NCBI GenBank assembly: GCA_946406115.1
Contig: OX291551.1
Coordinates: 1,736,001-1,800,000 of the forward strand
DNA: 64,000 nucleotides
Reading direction: 5' to 3'
From: Apoda limacodes
Taxonomy: Eukaryota; Arthropoda; Insecta; Lepidoptera; Limacodidae
Every line of letters starts with the position of its first letter. The stretch's first letter is position 1. Positions 48,801-57,178 of the stretch are shown here, piece by piece. A model generated the notes under the pieces. That model made no database searches and was not told the DNA's origin. It saw nothing but the letters and a program-made list of their open reading frames with translations. A program made the position numbers and the translations under genes.

Positions 48801-51800
48801 TTTACTTCAAATAAGCCTAGACAGCATCTCTTACTGGCTTAGGAAATCGCAAATCTAAGCCAATGAAACAAACTCAGTACATGTCACATACACTCTACGA
48901 AAAGAAACTTGTCCACCTGTTTGTTTAAATAATGTAAACATACTCCAAGCTGAGACGGAAGACTAACTTGGAAGAAACATATTTAGCAAGGACAAATGCC
49001 TTAGCCTGCTACTAGGAGAACACTATTGGTTACTGAATAGGAAATCAAAGTTATCACTCAAAAACAAATTGCTTGTTTCCAAATGATTATGAAACCAACA
49101 TGGACATATGGTATTCAGCTATGGGGCTGACGCTGATGACGCTCTATTATAGCAAAATCTGGCAGCAGCCGCTGAAAAAAATTCTATTATAATTGCCGGC
49201 GAGATCACAACTGAACAGAAACTAACAGGTTCATCTGCAATTTTTAGAGACTTCTTTGTCAACACCAACCTGTTGCAACTTGTGTCAAGCCCCACGAGAT
49301 TTCGCACAAATAATGTACCGTCGCTTCTGGATCTTGTTATACGCCTCCAAGCTGATATTCAGGAATCCTGGGAGACTGTTAAGCATATCCTATACAAAAA
49401 TATTGAAAAATACGCTCCACTCCAAAAGATAAAAAAAAAGAAAGCTAACAAGCCTTGGATCGATAATGACATCTATCATCTTGATAGAAGAAAAAAGAAA
49501 ATTATGGAAAGTATACTCATTGACCAGTACCAAAGGACTATGAAAAGTATAGAGCAATTAACAATAGGTGTGTGGCTGAATGCAGAAGGAAAAAGGCAAA
49601 GTTCGAAGCAAATATACTTAGTAAAGGTGAAAAAGGGTTCTTTTCACACATAAGAAGAGCAACTACAACAAAAGTTGGCATTTCACCAGTGATCAACGAT
49701 ACACAAGGTAATCTGGTTACTGAGCCTGCTGATATAGCCGAGACTGTTTCCATTGAATTCCAAAAAGCATACTCTCAGGAACCTGATCTCACGGTCAATC
49801 CAGTGATTGAAAACCTAGCACGTTTGGAAATCTCTTTGACTGACATCTTATTCACAAATGATATTGTTTACAAAGTACTTAGAGAACTTGATAGTAGATC
49901 AGCTCCTGGTCCTGATAATATTCCTAGCTGTATTTTGAAAAAAGACCCTACCATATTTGTATCTATATTATGTGAACTCATGAAACTATCCTTTGAAACA
50001 GCCAAACTACCTCAAGATTGGAAGCATGCAGTAATGACACCAGTGTAAAAGAGTAGTGACACCAGTGTAAAAGAGTAGTGACAGGGCAGATCCATCTAAA
50101 TACAGACCTATTAGCCTAACAAGCATTATTTGTAAATGCATGGAGAGGATAATACTAGATCAACTAAAATTGTTCCTCAATAGAGAAAATGTTATATCGA
50201 TTCATCAACATGGCTTTGTAAAAATGCGATCAACAGTTACAAATCTCATATCCTCTGTTTATGCCTGGACCACGGAGCTGAACCATAAAATCCAGTTGAT
50301 GTTACTTATCTTGATTTTGAACGGGCTTTTGACACAGTACCTCAGCAGCAATTATTATAAAAGCTAGAGCACAGCATCAGGGGCAAACTTTTGAACTGGA
50401 TTAAGGAATACCTTACACAACTGACATTCCAAGTACGAGTTGGAGATACGTTATCACAGACAAAAGAAGTTCTCAGTGGAGTCCCACAGGGAAGTGCGCT
50501 TGCTCCAAGGTTATTTAGCATTTTTGTCACTGATTTGATTGCTTTGCTAAAATCTTCAGCCAACTTCTTTGCAGACGATGGTAAATTTTTTGGTAACCCA
50601 CTGGGACAATCAGGACAATTACAGAATGACATTGATCGTTTACATGAATGGTCTCAACAGTGGATAATTAAACTCAATGCAAATAAGTGTACAGTGCTAC
50701 ACCTAGGGAACAACAATCCACATCAAATATACTGGCTTAATGGCGCACCGATTTCTGCTGTGAACTCACAGAAAGATTTGGGGATATTAATTACAAGCAA
50801 TTTAAAATGGGCAGATCATATAAGTGCACTAGTGAAAAAAGCTTAAGACCTTTACCTTAAAAAGCGTAAGACCTTTGCTTGAATATGCGTTTCAGGTATG
50901 GAGTCCATATTTTGTAAAGGACATCACTCTTTTAGAAAGTGTTCAAAGGAAGGCTACTAAAATACCATTTAGACTAAAAAGAAAATCATATGAGGAGAGG
51001 CTTAAAATACTAAAGCTGCCAACTTTACAAGATCGGCATATGAGGGGTGATCTAATCGAGACATATAAAATCTTGACATGCAATGACAACCTACCTAACA
51101 TACGTCACATGTTTGTCTTGAAGGATGCAAACTCTCATGGTCACTCAAGAAGACACCATCATACTATCACACGCTTCAGATCAGAAACCAATATTGCACA
51201 CCACTTTCTGAGTAATTGTGTTGTGGAAACTTTGAACAGATTGCCGGCCAGTGTAGTTTCAGCCGATTCAGTCAACTCTTTTAAAAATGGACTAGACAAA
51301 TGGTTTAAAGACTTCAAGTGTGTGGACTTACAAGAATGACATATTAAGTGAATTATATTTTACTGAAAAGGACTAAGACATTTCCATCACTTTAGATAGA
51401 TACACCAGCATCTCATGCTGCTTGTCTATAATTTTAATAATAATAATAATAAATACAATAAATGAAAATCACTCAGTACGGTAATACACTACTCAAATGC
51501 AAGTTCTACTACATATATTTTTGCATACTTTTTACATGGTCAAAAAATCACCTAACCTGATGTAGGAAAATTAAGACAACATTTTATGAACTGCCCCAAC
51601 TGTTTGCAGCAGAGTACAAGCAGCACTACAGCAAAATTTCAGTCTATCTTGCAGTTGTTTGTAATTTGAGATACTTAGTAACTTAGAAGAATTTAATTGA
51701 CTTCTGGTACAAAGACATAGCATAATTTTGGCAAATCACTAAATATAGAAAATATACAAATATACCTTTAAGTAAAATTTGCTATCATCAATATTTACAA

Positions 51801-52608
51801 TACTTTTCCCCTAATCTGTATATATATAAGATTTATAAATACCGATATGGTAGACTGATCATCATGGAACTTGAATCATCAGTGTTTTTTCATGAAGAAG
51901 GTTTTTTGCTGTCAATTTTGTTATAACTTAGCACTAGAGGGTGCAGCACATCAACATTAAAGGCAGATTAACATCTGCCAGATGATTTGCTAATTTATAA
52001 AAATTTAATATCAAGGCAAAAGCCATAAAACAGCATGAGTCACTATAAGTTAATATTGTCAGTGGTGCTACATTACAGTAGCCCAAAAGGTTGTCGTAGC
52101 CACCAAGTATTTCTTCTGAATAAATTAGATTGGAGCACCAACACAAGCGTTAATATCTAAAGACTTAAGAGACATCGGACATAACTATTTAAACACATTA
52201 GGTTTTACAACTGCTAACATAATATTTTTCAGAGTACATTCGTCATAGATGTATTCTATACAACTAGAACAATAATGCTTTTAGCTGCTTTTGGCCAGTT
52301 TACAGGGACTTAATCTTGAAACCTCGTCGTTGCACCTTTAAATTACCATTTTTAATTTTAATTTTCAACCCCTTCCCCCCTATTAGCAATTCCATCTGTC
52401 TTAACACTTAACCTCCAAAACGACTTAACCATATAATGAAGATTTTTGTGCTAGTTAGTAATAATTCAAAATCTATGCATAAGACAGTACTTACAGATTT
52501 CTGGACGTCTCCAAGCCAAATAGAAGCTTTTTCTTTTTCATTTGAGTTAGGGTTATTATACAAGGCGTTGATAGCCTGATAAATAGTTTCCATCGCCGGA
52601 GGTTCCAT
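30625..52608 (-). CDS. TNPO3: Transportin-3 (importin-beta family nuclear import receptor for SR proteins)
   Basis: Ten coding exons on the minus strand: 52495-52608, 40775-41668, 39378-39557, 38947-39110, 37574-37787, 34891-35046, 32664-32899, 31597-31917, 31315-31487 and 30625-30868. All joins are in phase and give about 899 codons, against about 923 in the human protein. TNPO3 is a HEAT-repeat karyopherin that carries phosphorylated SR splicing factors into the nucleus and releases them on RanGTP. Diagnostic stretches are KASIWLGDVQKS, DVHSCYFAAQTM, SLRDSLITHL, ALARHCQCEPDHNTLPEE, NPDTVDDLFRL and LDHRDANSSVMKFLYDL. The last roughly 20 residues, expected in a small terminal exon left of 30624, were not found. 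Intron 1 is 10.8 kb and full of transposons. Confidence 0.93.
30890..31145 (-). repeat. Second copy of the 12190-12450 element, inside a TNPO3 intron
   Basis: On the minus strand it carries gacatcgcatagacatttaa and caaatgtaaacaaacaa as at 12220-12290, plus several gcgcat/gcattgaa motifs. It lies between TNPO3 exons 9 and 10. Confidence 0.5.
31315..31487 (-). CDS. TNPO3: TNPO3 exon 9 (LDHRDANSSVMKFLYDL)
   Basis: The acceptor gtgttgcag ends at 31488 and the donor AAAG|gtcacc follows 31315, ending in phase 1. The near-invariant LDHRDANSSVMKFLYDL is present. The middle (PAQFLSCGAAGAGVRCAALA) is GC-driven and diverged from other species. Confidence 0.9.
31597..31917 (-). CDS. TNPO3: TNPO3 exon 8, with a probable GC 5' splice site
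   Basis: The acceptor gcggcag precedes G-TAC, completing a Lys codon (HK-YASDGRVMERLCRTLRF). The exon then runs through HSCLLYLASILADELAP and DGLKNNPDTVDDLFRLCI. Family length and reading frame require the exon to end at 31597 (ATA-AG) before gcgagt, a GC donor; joined to exon 9 it reads LCI-R-FLQRVP with no gap. The next GT, two codons on, would be out of phase with the best acceptor. Confidence 0.9.
32664..32899 (-). CDS. TNPO3: TNPO3 exon 7
   Basis: The acceptor tattttcag precedes LSVAMREAVSVPLKALSSLV; the donor is CAC-AA|gttagt, phase 2. The segment TDPVVWLDRVAALFRDVDAP is the conserved DP..(F/W)LDR-A-IFR helix, and HPCLPALSDAWPVLSDTMHK matches the next repeat. A proline/histidine-rich loop (PPPTPPHPHP) is species-specific. 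Confidence 0.93.
32995..33900 (+). mobile_element. Non-autonomous Helitron (Lep1-like) with duplicated 5' end
   Basis: The 5' end TCTATACTAATATATAAACC at 32995 follows an A; the 3' end gccgctggcaaaagCTAG at 33883-33900 is followed by T. This is the A|TC...CTAG|T signature. The 5' module (to about 33189) is repeated from 33190 (TCTATACTAATATATAAAGC). The internal part 33435-33830 is related to 167-500. It lies in the intron between TNPO3 exons 6 and 7. Confidence 0.85.
34060..34346 (+). mobile_element. Non-autonomous Helitron, 287 bp, complete ends
   Basis: The sequence runs A|TCCTACTAATATTATAAATG ... gccgctggcaaagtCTAG|T. It contains the cactgtacgtatcgggatta and ttcccgcgggaataactata blocks typical of the lepidopteran family. 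It is intronic in TNPO3. Confidence 0.88.
34891..35046 (-). CDS. TNPO3: TNPO3 exon 6
   Basis: The acceptor cgatacag precedes NICKACRSAAASHAACLLGA and the donor CAG|gtatac follows LPHSQ; 52 codons in phase 0. It is strongly GC-rich with antisense shadow ORFs. It matches the family segment that starts NIC..C and ends at the RLP helix. Confidence 0.9.
35535..35640 (-). repeat. Dispersed 'GTTCCGTACCC...CTGTCTGTCTGTC' repeat, reverse orientation
   Basis: The + strand shows ggacagacagacagacagcg and ggctctgttggaaccctttg, then ggtacggaac. It is the reverse of the family at 4795, 18925 and 62465. Confidence 0.65.
35843..36140 (+). mobile_element. Non-autonomous Helitron, 298 bp, complete ends
   Basis: It reads A|TCCTACTAATATTACAAATG ... 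gccgctggcaaaatCTAG|T. It closely resembles 34060-34346 internally (ggacggatcgggatgaaact, ttcccgcgggaataactata). Intronic in TNPO3. Confidence 0.88.
36270..36362 (+). mobile_element. LINE family A fragment in + orientation
   Basis: Its reverse complement matches 9465-9535 of copy 1: aacgccttcg, tatgtcca, gctacatgccaatgcct and caatggctagtgcccatc. It is a rearranged piece about 90 bp long. Confidence 0.7.
36390..37390 (-). mobile_element. LINE family B fragment (3' part of RT ORF and 3' tail)
   Basis: The minus strand encodes FLGITFDNRLQQNPHISVLA, then AYAVRKVRQLTDVDTARLVY and FHSVMSYGILLWGKAADIDT (37100-37325). After a deletion it continues RIFLRHLFREIDILTFPCQY...ASIMYVRKILHFFA (36880-37080). 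The 3' tail includes cgagaagaaccggcaagaaa and ctcagcag at 36437-36465, a hallmark lepidopteran LINE tail. Intronic in TNPO3, same orientation as the gene. Confidence 0.85.
37574..37787 (-). CDS. TNPO3: TNPO3 exon 5
   Basis: The acceptor is a run of T ending in cag, and the donor is TTGCAG|gtcact. The first T completes the split proline codon from exon 4. Contents are EEYEYVPKVIEAILSMPENT, HQAVRKTCILLLGELCEWIE and LAYAAAIALQ, all HEAT-repeat helices at the expected place. Confidence 0.93.
37941..38425 (+). repeat. 45-bp minisatellite, about 10.7 copies
   Basis: Copies start every 45 bases from 37941 to 38391, unit atgaccatgacaatctctgt, then tatctatcatgggtatctaac and ataa. Because 45 is a multiple of three, one frame stays open for 183 codons with a 15-residue repeat (NDHDNLCYLSWVSNI). 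It lies in the intron between TNPO3 exons 4 and 5. Degenerate units continue to about 38665. Confidence 0.95.
38947..39110 (-). CDS. TNPO3: TNPO3 exon 4
   Basis: The acceptor tcgttccag precedes EFRLKVMELIKDVVFIAGSG and the donor CC|gttagt ends it in phase 2. It continues ...WEKTEAALFVMQAVAKNILP, the conserved HEAT repeat with the EA-LF-M-A-AK pattern. It joins to exon 5 as ILP-EEYEYVPKV. Confidence 0.93.
39378..39557 (-). CDS. TNPO3: TNPO3 exon 3
   Basis: The acceptor tatcaccag and donor TAT|gtgagt bound 60 codons in phase 0. The translation begins VAQITFNLWYRLSEEIY and ends ARHCQCEPDHNTLPEEGDEF-Y, matching the family across the whole exon without gaps. No long ORF marks it in isolation; it was found from homology and splice sites. 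Confidence 0.93.
39558..40774. other. TNPO3 intron 2, no feature seen
   Basis: This is AT-rich sequence between exons 2 and 3 with only short ORFs. No repeat family was recognised. Confidence 0.5.
40775..41668 (-). CDS. TNPO3: TNPO3 exon 2 (298 codons, N-terminal HEAT repeats)
   Basis: The acceptor ttactttcag precedes IHSWKIADELLQQKKDVHSC, which continues as YFAAQTM. The exon ends HHDYE|gtaagc in phase 0. It covers about residues 39-336, including ALADLALQMQSW, LLEILTVLPQEIDS, DAAADCVCALLHC and YHMAVAHEEEEKAANYARVF. Base composition is AT-rich, unlike most downstream exons. Confidence 0.95.
42277..42500 (+). mobile_element. Helitron fragment with CTAG 3' end
   Basis: The sequence ataaatgtaaaagtttgg, atagctggctatagcaaact and the terminal acgagtaaaagCTAG|T match the Helitron family at 34060 and 35843. 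The 5' end and central block are eroded. Confidence 0.7.
43190..43505 (+). pseudogene. Degenerate Tc1/mariner-superfamily transposase fragment
   Basis: The + strand, with frameshifts, reads NIERVRVVLSTRKRCSV, then IFFSDEAQ and VNRQNSRYWSDTNPQSKHQK followed by HSQKVTVGV. The FSDEA (catalytic Asp) and QKVTVWC-like boxes are the DDE core of an insect Tc1/mariner-type family. Too broken to assign further. Confidence 0.65.
43620..43730 (-). mobile_element. LINE family B fragment
   Basis: agtatcaatatcag, tgccttaccccaaagcaaaa and aggcatgacggaatgg match 37119-37175 of family B. Confidence 0.75.
44690..44830 (+). repeat. LINE 3' tail ('GAAGAACCGGCAAGAAACTCAGC')
   Basis: attcaaattcaatataattt, then ggttcgtaagtctacaggg and gaagaaccggcaagaaactc. 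It is similar to 36437-36465 and reads in the same sense. It sits within the insertion that splits LINE A copy 3. Confidence 0.65.
44998..45213 (-). other. Unassigned 71-codon ORF
   Basis: It begins MSCSLKVSLRWWRVCRVVTF and continues with LSEAMADSCVILVNGCRLWR. It is more GC-rich than its surroundings. No family was recognised; it could be part of the transposable insertion around it. Confidence 0.25.
46880..47220 (+). pseudogene. Mariner transposase, N-terminal fragment
   Basis: The + strand reads AKMLTKIEHRVVIKFLTHLK, then with frameshifts KAAEKVSKVTLNQVVLFLPL and a KVEKLVLE-like stretch. This is the HTH region with the IEHRAVIKFL motif of mariner transposases. It is probably the same element as 48440-48690, separated by later insertions. 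Confidence 0.65.
47815..47970 (+). repeat. Eroded LINE 3' tail
   Basis: aaatgaaatcaaactttatt, taggtttctaagaacacctt and gatctggcaagaagtttcat form a degraded copy of the common lepidopteran LINE tail seen at 44690. Confidence 0.5.
48207..48396 (+). mobile_element. Helitron fragment, 3' truncated
   Basis: aaatattataaatgtgaaag, caatcaagatgaaatttggc and tcctggaaaaggacataagc follow the family order of 34060 and 35843, but the CTAG end is missing. It abuts the mariner fragment at 48440. Confidence 0.6.
48440..48690 (+). pseudogene. Mariner transposase, central fragment
   Basis: Across two frames the + strand reads SFLEVCGENPTSVFDCIITG and WVRYYGPESKHNSMQWV, then KSAGKLMATNSGTHKGFCLL. This is the mariner ITGDE-x-W-x-xYdPESK-x-x-SMQW region and the K-x-MaTvFWD box. 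In the ITG box the catalytic Asp-Glu is lost. Confidence 0.72.
48680..49125 (+). pseudogene. Jockey-type LINE reverse transcriptase fragment
   Basis: GSVLGPTLYLLFTSDL (48696-48745), then DTAIHAVDSKASKASALLQI, SLDSISYWLRKSQI, LSLKNKLLVSK and MKPTWTYGIQLWG, with frame breaks. The WTYGIQLWG box is diagnostic for Jockey/BS-type elements. It is truncated exactly where the next LINE starts. Confidence 0.8.
49130..51470 (+). mobile_element. CR1/Jockey-group LINE, 5'-truncated, near-complete RT
   Basis: Frames in order: endonuclease end (LLQLVSSPTRFRTNNVPSLL), linker (49572-50048, with SRSAPGPDNIPSCIL), RT motifs with KMRSTVTNLI at 50220, GVPQGSALAPRLFSIFVTDL and FFADDGKFF in 50391-50846, and a C-terminal ORF 50875-51339 (LEYAFQVWSPYF, RHHHTITRF). 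Five or six breaks separate them. The end is an A/TAA-rich tail (taataataataataataaat, about 51434-51455). It lies in TNPO3 intron 1, antisense to the gene. Confidence 0.88.
50391..50846 (+). pseudogene. Reverse transcriptase core of the 49.1-51.5 kb LINE
   Basis: It carries GVPQGSALAPRLFSIFVTDL (motif B) and FFADDGKFF (the ADD catalytic box, intact), then NANKCTVLHLG and SQKDLGILIT. Open for 151 codons but bounded by frameshifts on both sides. Confidence 0.9.
51471..52494. other. 3' flank of the LINE and start of TNPO3 intron 1, nothing recognised
   Basis: AT-rich sequence with only short ORFs; the TNPO3 exon 1 donor lies at its right end. Confidence 0.45.
52495..52608 (-). CDS. TNPO3: TNPO3 exon 1 with start codon
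   Basis: The ATG (complement of 52606-52608) opens MEPPAMETIYQAINALYNNP, followed by the conserved KEKASIWLGDVQKS; 38 codons. The first Met is preferred over the second (residue 6) because it gives an N-terminus of family length; the reading frame stays open upstream without homology. The donor is TCT|gtaagt, phase 0. The 5' UTR and promoter must lie in or beyond the Helitron/MITE complex that begins 234 bp upstream. Confidence 0.88.
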
Positions 52609-52841
52609 GACGATATCGCGGTAATTAAGAAACAGAATACTCACGTCCAGAACAGAGAGTTCTAGAAAAATATTAGAAGCCAAAATACAAAACAAACTTT
52701 CATTTGGATCCGACAACCCATCCACAGAAAATAAAAGATTGTGTACAGCAAAGAGAATATAACCACTACGCTTAGTGTACAGTACAGGTGTATAGACAGT
52801 GTTGCCAACTCGTTTGAGGCTGTATGTACATAATCCCATTA

Positions 52842-53676
52842 TCCTATTATTAATATTATAGGGCGCGTTCGTTCTGGGATTAAGAGTTCCCACGAATGAT
52901 ACTTTTCACACTTTTGATAACGACAGTTTTGCCTGTCTACCGTTCGTTTAGCTTTGAAACTAAACTGCAAAACGAACGCTTGACACACTACGATAAAACA
53001 CACACACACTTCCATAAACAATGAATATGTATAGGCAGTTTGACAGATTAACACAAAAACCCCACCTCCAGACATGGGTCTAAAGTTTCATTTTTCGATG
53101 GCAAAAGTGACAAAAATAACAAAAATATCGTAAACGAACGCATGACAGTTTGTCACAGATGATACTAAAGTTTTGATACTTTTGATACCAATGCTAAACG
53201 AACGGATGACAGGTGGCAAAAGTAATGAAAATAATGATTCTGCATCCCAGAACGAACGCGCTCATAAAGGCGAAAGTTTGCGGCTGTGTGAGTGTTGAGT
53301 GTGTATGTTTGTTACTTCTTCACGCTTCAACCACTGGACGGATCGGGATGAAACTTGGCGTAGATACAGGGGCGGAAAATTCCCGCGGCAATAACCATAA
53401 CGTTTATTACTTAATCCTGCTGCACTGGGAGCATTTAAATAAGCTGAAATTTTGCACACAGAGATACTTAAAGATACGGAAAAGGACAAAGACTACTTTT
53501 CATTCCGGGAAATTCAAAATTTCCCGCGGGAGTAACTGTAACCGAATTCCACTAATGAACCATAGCTGCAGCTATAGCTTGCTATAACAAACTTCTTTAG
53601 TATAATCAAGGAGTTGCGTAAGAATCCTACGCCGTTATCCAAATTTAGGGCGGGCGGTGCCGCGGGCAATATCTAG
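52842..53676 (+). mobile_element. Non-autonomous Helitron with a nested MITE
   Basis: The 5' piece TCCTATTATTAATATTATA (52842-52860, preceded by A) and the 3' piece from 53264 (ATAAAGGCGAAAGTTTG...gccgcgggcaatatCTAG|T at 53676) together match the Helitron family at 34060. They are separated by the 403-bp MITE 52861-53263. An intact pre-insertion site and an ATA duplication are visible. It begins 234 bp upstream of the TNPO3 start codon. Confidence 0.85.
52861..53263. mobile_element. 403-bp MITE with TIR GGGCGCGTTCGTTCTGGGAT
   Basis: The left end GGGCGCGTTCGTTCTGGGAT and right end ATCCCAGAACGAACGCGCTC are inverted repeats over 20 bp with one difference. ATA flanks both sides as target duplication. 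Internal aacgaacg motifs repeat (52960s, 53130s, 53190s). No transposase. Confidence 0.9.
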
Positions 53677-54379
53677 TACTTTATAATTTGTGGGTTGAAG
53701 TTGAGACCTCTGTATATATTAACCTCTTTGATTGAGACCATCGACTTTGAGTTCTCAGGGGGCTCAGACTTCTCAAAAAAGCATGGAATTGAAAAAAATG
53801 TATAAACATAAAGTTTGTAACGTTATATGCTAGTTGCTACGCTAATATCTGTAGTTGCTATCGATCGAAAAAAGTTATATACTTGTAGGTTTTCTATGCT
53901 ATAGGTAGCATCACCAAGCAACTGTGGAGAGCCGAAACAAAAGTCGTCTTTACATTAGGTAGCCATATTACAACTTTACAAACGCGATTTTTTTGATATT
54001 TGTTGCACTTGCGTTCGCCCAGACCCTGTGGATAAGCTTTGCGATTGCAAATGGTGGCTTTAAATCTGTTGAGGATATAATTATATTACGGAATACGTTG
54101 TTTACAAATAGTATTATTTTTAAAGATTTTAATTATTTGGTTAATTAGGTATTTAAGTGTGATGTTTGGATTCAATATCTGTATTATTACAATAGGTATC
54201 TATTTGTCTCTTATATTAAGAAATATACCTGCTACCTAAAAAAAGTTGCTTATTTGGTGTAAATTAAATGTTTTACTTTTGTTTTATTTTCACAATATTT
54301 TGTTAGTCAAGTAGGTAATTAAATGTGATGTTGGTATTAAAATTTATATTATAGGTTATTTATAGCAAGAAACTTATAT

Positions 54380-54548
54380 ATGGACTACAGTATGGGGTTC
54401 GTCAAGAAAGAAGTTATTGGATTTTTGAAGGGTCGGCAACGCGCGAGTGATACTTATGGTGTTGCAAGCGTCAATAGGCCACGGTGACCGCTTACCATCA
54501 GGCGGACCTTGTGCTTGTTTGCCACCTTAGTGGTATTAAAACAAAAAA
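54380..54548 (+). mobile_element. LINE family A 3' tail, + orientation
   Basis: ggactacagtatggggttcg, gggtcggcaacgcgcgagtg and gtgaccgcttaccatcaggc, ending accttagtggtattaaaac plus an A-run (54539-54550). It is the reverse complement of the 8370-8530 tail; 5' truncated. Confidence 0.85.
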
Positions 54549-55648
54549 AAATTATGTCACTGGAGATTGCACTACGAAATGACTACTAACAAATAGTTAA
54601 AGCCATTTTTTTTTTATCTTAATCCCTAATTAATAACTACGCTAATCAACCTGTCATCACGCACATAAGGAACATGTATTTCAAAATCAACTTACAAGGA
54701 GAAACTATGTTAGAAATAAAAAGACCCATTTAAGAAATTGCAGTCTCACCGACATAAATAACTACAGGCTAATGACCATACTGTCATGTTTAGGTAAAAT
54801 AATTGAGAGGTATTTGGGTAACGAAATAAATAAATATTTCATAGATAACAATATTATCAGTTAAAAATGAAAGAGTTTGTAGAAATGAAAGAGGTAATTG
54901 ACTTCTGCAGTTTTGTGAAGAAAAAGACTTGGTTCTGACAAACACATGGTATAAAAGTCCACCTAGAAGAATTTATATAATACATGGACCTCACCCCAAG
55001 ATAAGTCGGGTCATGTAGTTAGAAAACAAATAGACTATATTATGATACAGTCAAGACTTAGAAACTCAATCGGAAACGTCAAAACCTACCCAGGTTCTGA
55101 CACCGCATCGGATCATAACACTTGTTGCAAAACTAAAGGTAAAACTTAAAGCTATAAAAAAAACAAAAGGCGAAAAAAAATCAACATTGATAAACTTAAA
55201 CAATGTAATATAAAAATGAAAAAAAAAACAATTTCTTTATAAAGAAGCGAAGGAAATAACAAAATTTAATATAAAAAAATAAAATAACATTAAAGAAAGT
55301 TTGAATCAATCAAAATCAAATAAATCATATAATCAGAAATTTGCTTAGGATTACAAAAATACCAACTAAAAATCTGGAATGGATTACAGAAGATATACTA
55401 AACACAAATATTTAAATAATAAGATTCGATCAAAAATCAGGAATAAATGGCTTGAAATAAAATATGAAGAAATAGAAACGTTATAAAAAAACACGATCTT
55501 TTGACTTGACTGATTTGTATTTTAACGTGAATCCGATAAATGTCTTCGTTATCATCTCAACAATCATTCCAGAAAAAATATTTAAAAATTATGTCCCGAA
55601 AAACATGTAGTTTTTGTTAACAATTGTACTTTGAAAAATTTGACAAGG

Positions 55649-55720
55649 ATTGTAAACGGCATTACCAGACCAATTGTAGACGGCACTACCAGTAGTGCCG
55701 CTGGTAGTGCCGTTTACAAT
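55649..55720. repeat. Snapback hairpin 1 in the RTE relic
   Basis: attgtaaacggcattaccag (55649-55668) is answered by ctggtagtgccgtttacaat (55701-55720), with a partial third copy (gtagacggcactaccag) between them. One mismatch in 20 pairs. Confidence 0.85.
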
Positions 55721-55850
55721 AAACGGATAATTTTAAATTGCATAAAAAGGTCACGGAATTCACAAATACTAATAATAAAACTGCTTTAAGTCTCTTAGTA
55801 AATACAGGAAATAACAGTTATTGATAAAGAATAACTATGTTAAATCTGTA

Positions 55851-55927
55851 GATTTTAGGCATTTCTGTATCAGGACCTGTATTACCTGTATGGTAATACA
55901 GGTACTGATACAGAAATGCCTAAAATC
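55851..55927. repeat. Snapback hairpin 2 in the RTE relic, 36-bp stem, 5-nt loop
   Basis: The left stem 55851-55886 and right stem 55892-55927 are reverse complements with one mismatch (position 55874); the loop is tgtat. The right arm runs into the RT coding scrap, so the left arm is an inverted copy of it. Confidence 0.9.
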
Positions 55928-56580
55928 AAACAAGGACGTATATGCATGCTTTATAGATTTTGAAAAAGTTTTTGACAACTTGACAAACTTTTACAAATAT
56001 TAAACAGAATTAAAATAGATAAAAAAGATCAAAGAATCATACAGGAATAATATTTAATGTAACATTAATCAATTATTTAAGGTACTCTGATGATACTGTC
56101 ATTATTGAACACTCTCAAGATTGACCGATCTAAACACGAAAGTGAAGGGCTTCGGCATTCAAACGAACAGATACAGATAACTCAAGTTCAGTGACACTTG
56201 AGAATAAGACAATAGAAAAAATAAAATAATATAGGTATTTAGGTAGCTGGCTGATCGAAACTGGGATCAAGAAAAAGAGATCCGTATTGGAATAGACATA
56301 GCCAGAAGCTCCTTAACAAAAATGAATAAACTCTTTTCCAACAGAGATATATCACATAAACTTAGATGAAAAATGGTAAAATGTTATGTTCTATCAGTGC
56401 TTATGTATGGTGCCGTAGGACGAAGTATCAATATGAAAATTGAATCAAAATTAACTGCTTTTGAAATGTGAATGTACAGACGAATGTTGAAGATTTCATG
56501 AAAAGATAAAGTAACAAATGTGGAAGTACTTAATACAATGAATAAGAAGCTAGAATTAGTATTCCGCTGTTAAGTATGAA

Positions 56581-57178
56581 TTCTAAACAAGAAAAAATAT
56601 AAAAAAAACAATTACATACCATGTTGGTTAATTATTACATAAACTAACACAGGGAGGCGTAAGCTATAGCTGCTATTTGTGGCTAGAAATGCGTATATAT
56701 TAAGATTAGTAAGTATGTACTTGTGTTGCGCTTTTTGCTGAATAAATGATTTCTTTCTCAGGCTAAATTTTCTTTTCTTTTCAGTCTCACGCACCGCGTG
56801 CAAAGTAAGACTACTTCCGAAATATACCGAACCCACACCGCTCGCTCCGTTGAAACATAGACTGGTCCTACAACGCTCACAGCTCACTCGCAGTATTTGT
56901 TGGTGTTAGGTGAATTTAACCGGCACTTGTGAAGCTACCCTAAAACCAAAGTACATTTTACTGTTTTTTTATTTGGAAACTACCCTATTATACTAAATGT
57001 AATGAAAACTTTTTATTCTAACCACTGTTACGAACGCACTTGTGCTATCACAAATTATATAGTATATTATTATGTTGTAGCAATGTGCTATGAAGGTCAA
57101 CGACGACGAACATCGTTCGTTGGTTTGTGCGACTAATCGATATCTATCAAACAAAATAATAAAAAATTCATAACACAA
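56581..57178. other. Upstream region of Prx5
   Basis: No gene was recognised. The putative Prx5 promoter should lie here; only an ATCGAT core at about 57134-57139 (weak DRE-like) stands out. No clear TATA box at a fixed distance. Confidence 0.4.

Larger units (their letters stand above)
54640..56580 (+). mobile_element. RTE-type LINE relic
   Basis: Pieces in order: an RT scrap (DINNYRLMTILSCLGKIIER at 54750-54815), endonuclease (DLVLTNTWYKSP-like, DKSGHVVRKQIDYIMIQSRL, PGSDTASDHNTL at 54920-55125), RT (KDVYACFIDFEKVFDNL at 55930-55980; YSDDTVI at 56085-56110) and C-terminus (YRYLGSWL, MVKCYVLSVLMYGA, WMYRRMLKIS-like, to 56570). All frames are heavily broken. It is RTE-group by the SDH and YACFIDyEKAFD boxes; an RT scrap lying upstream of the endonuclease means it is rearranged or composite. 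Confidence 0.75.
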
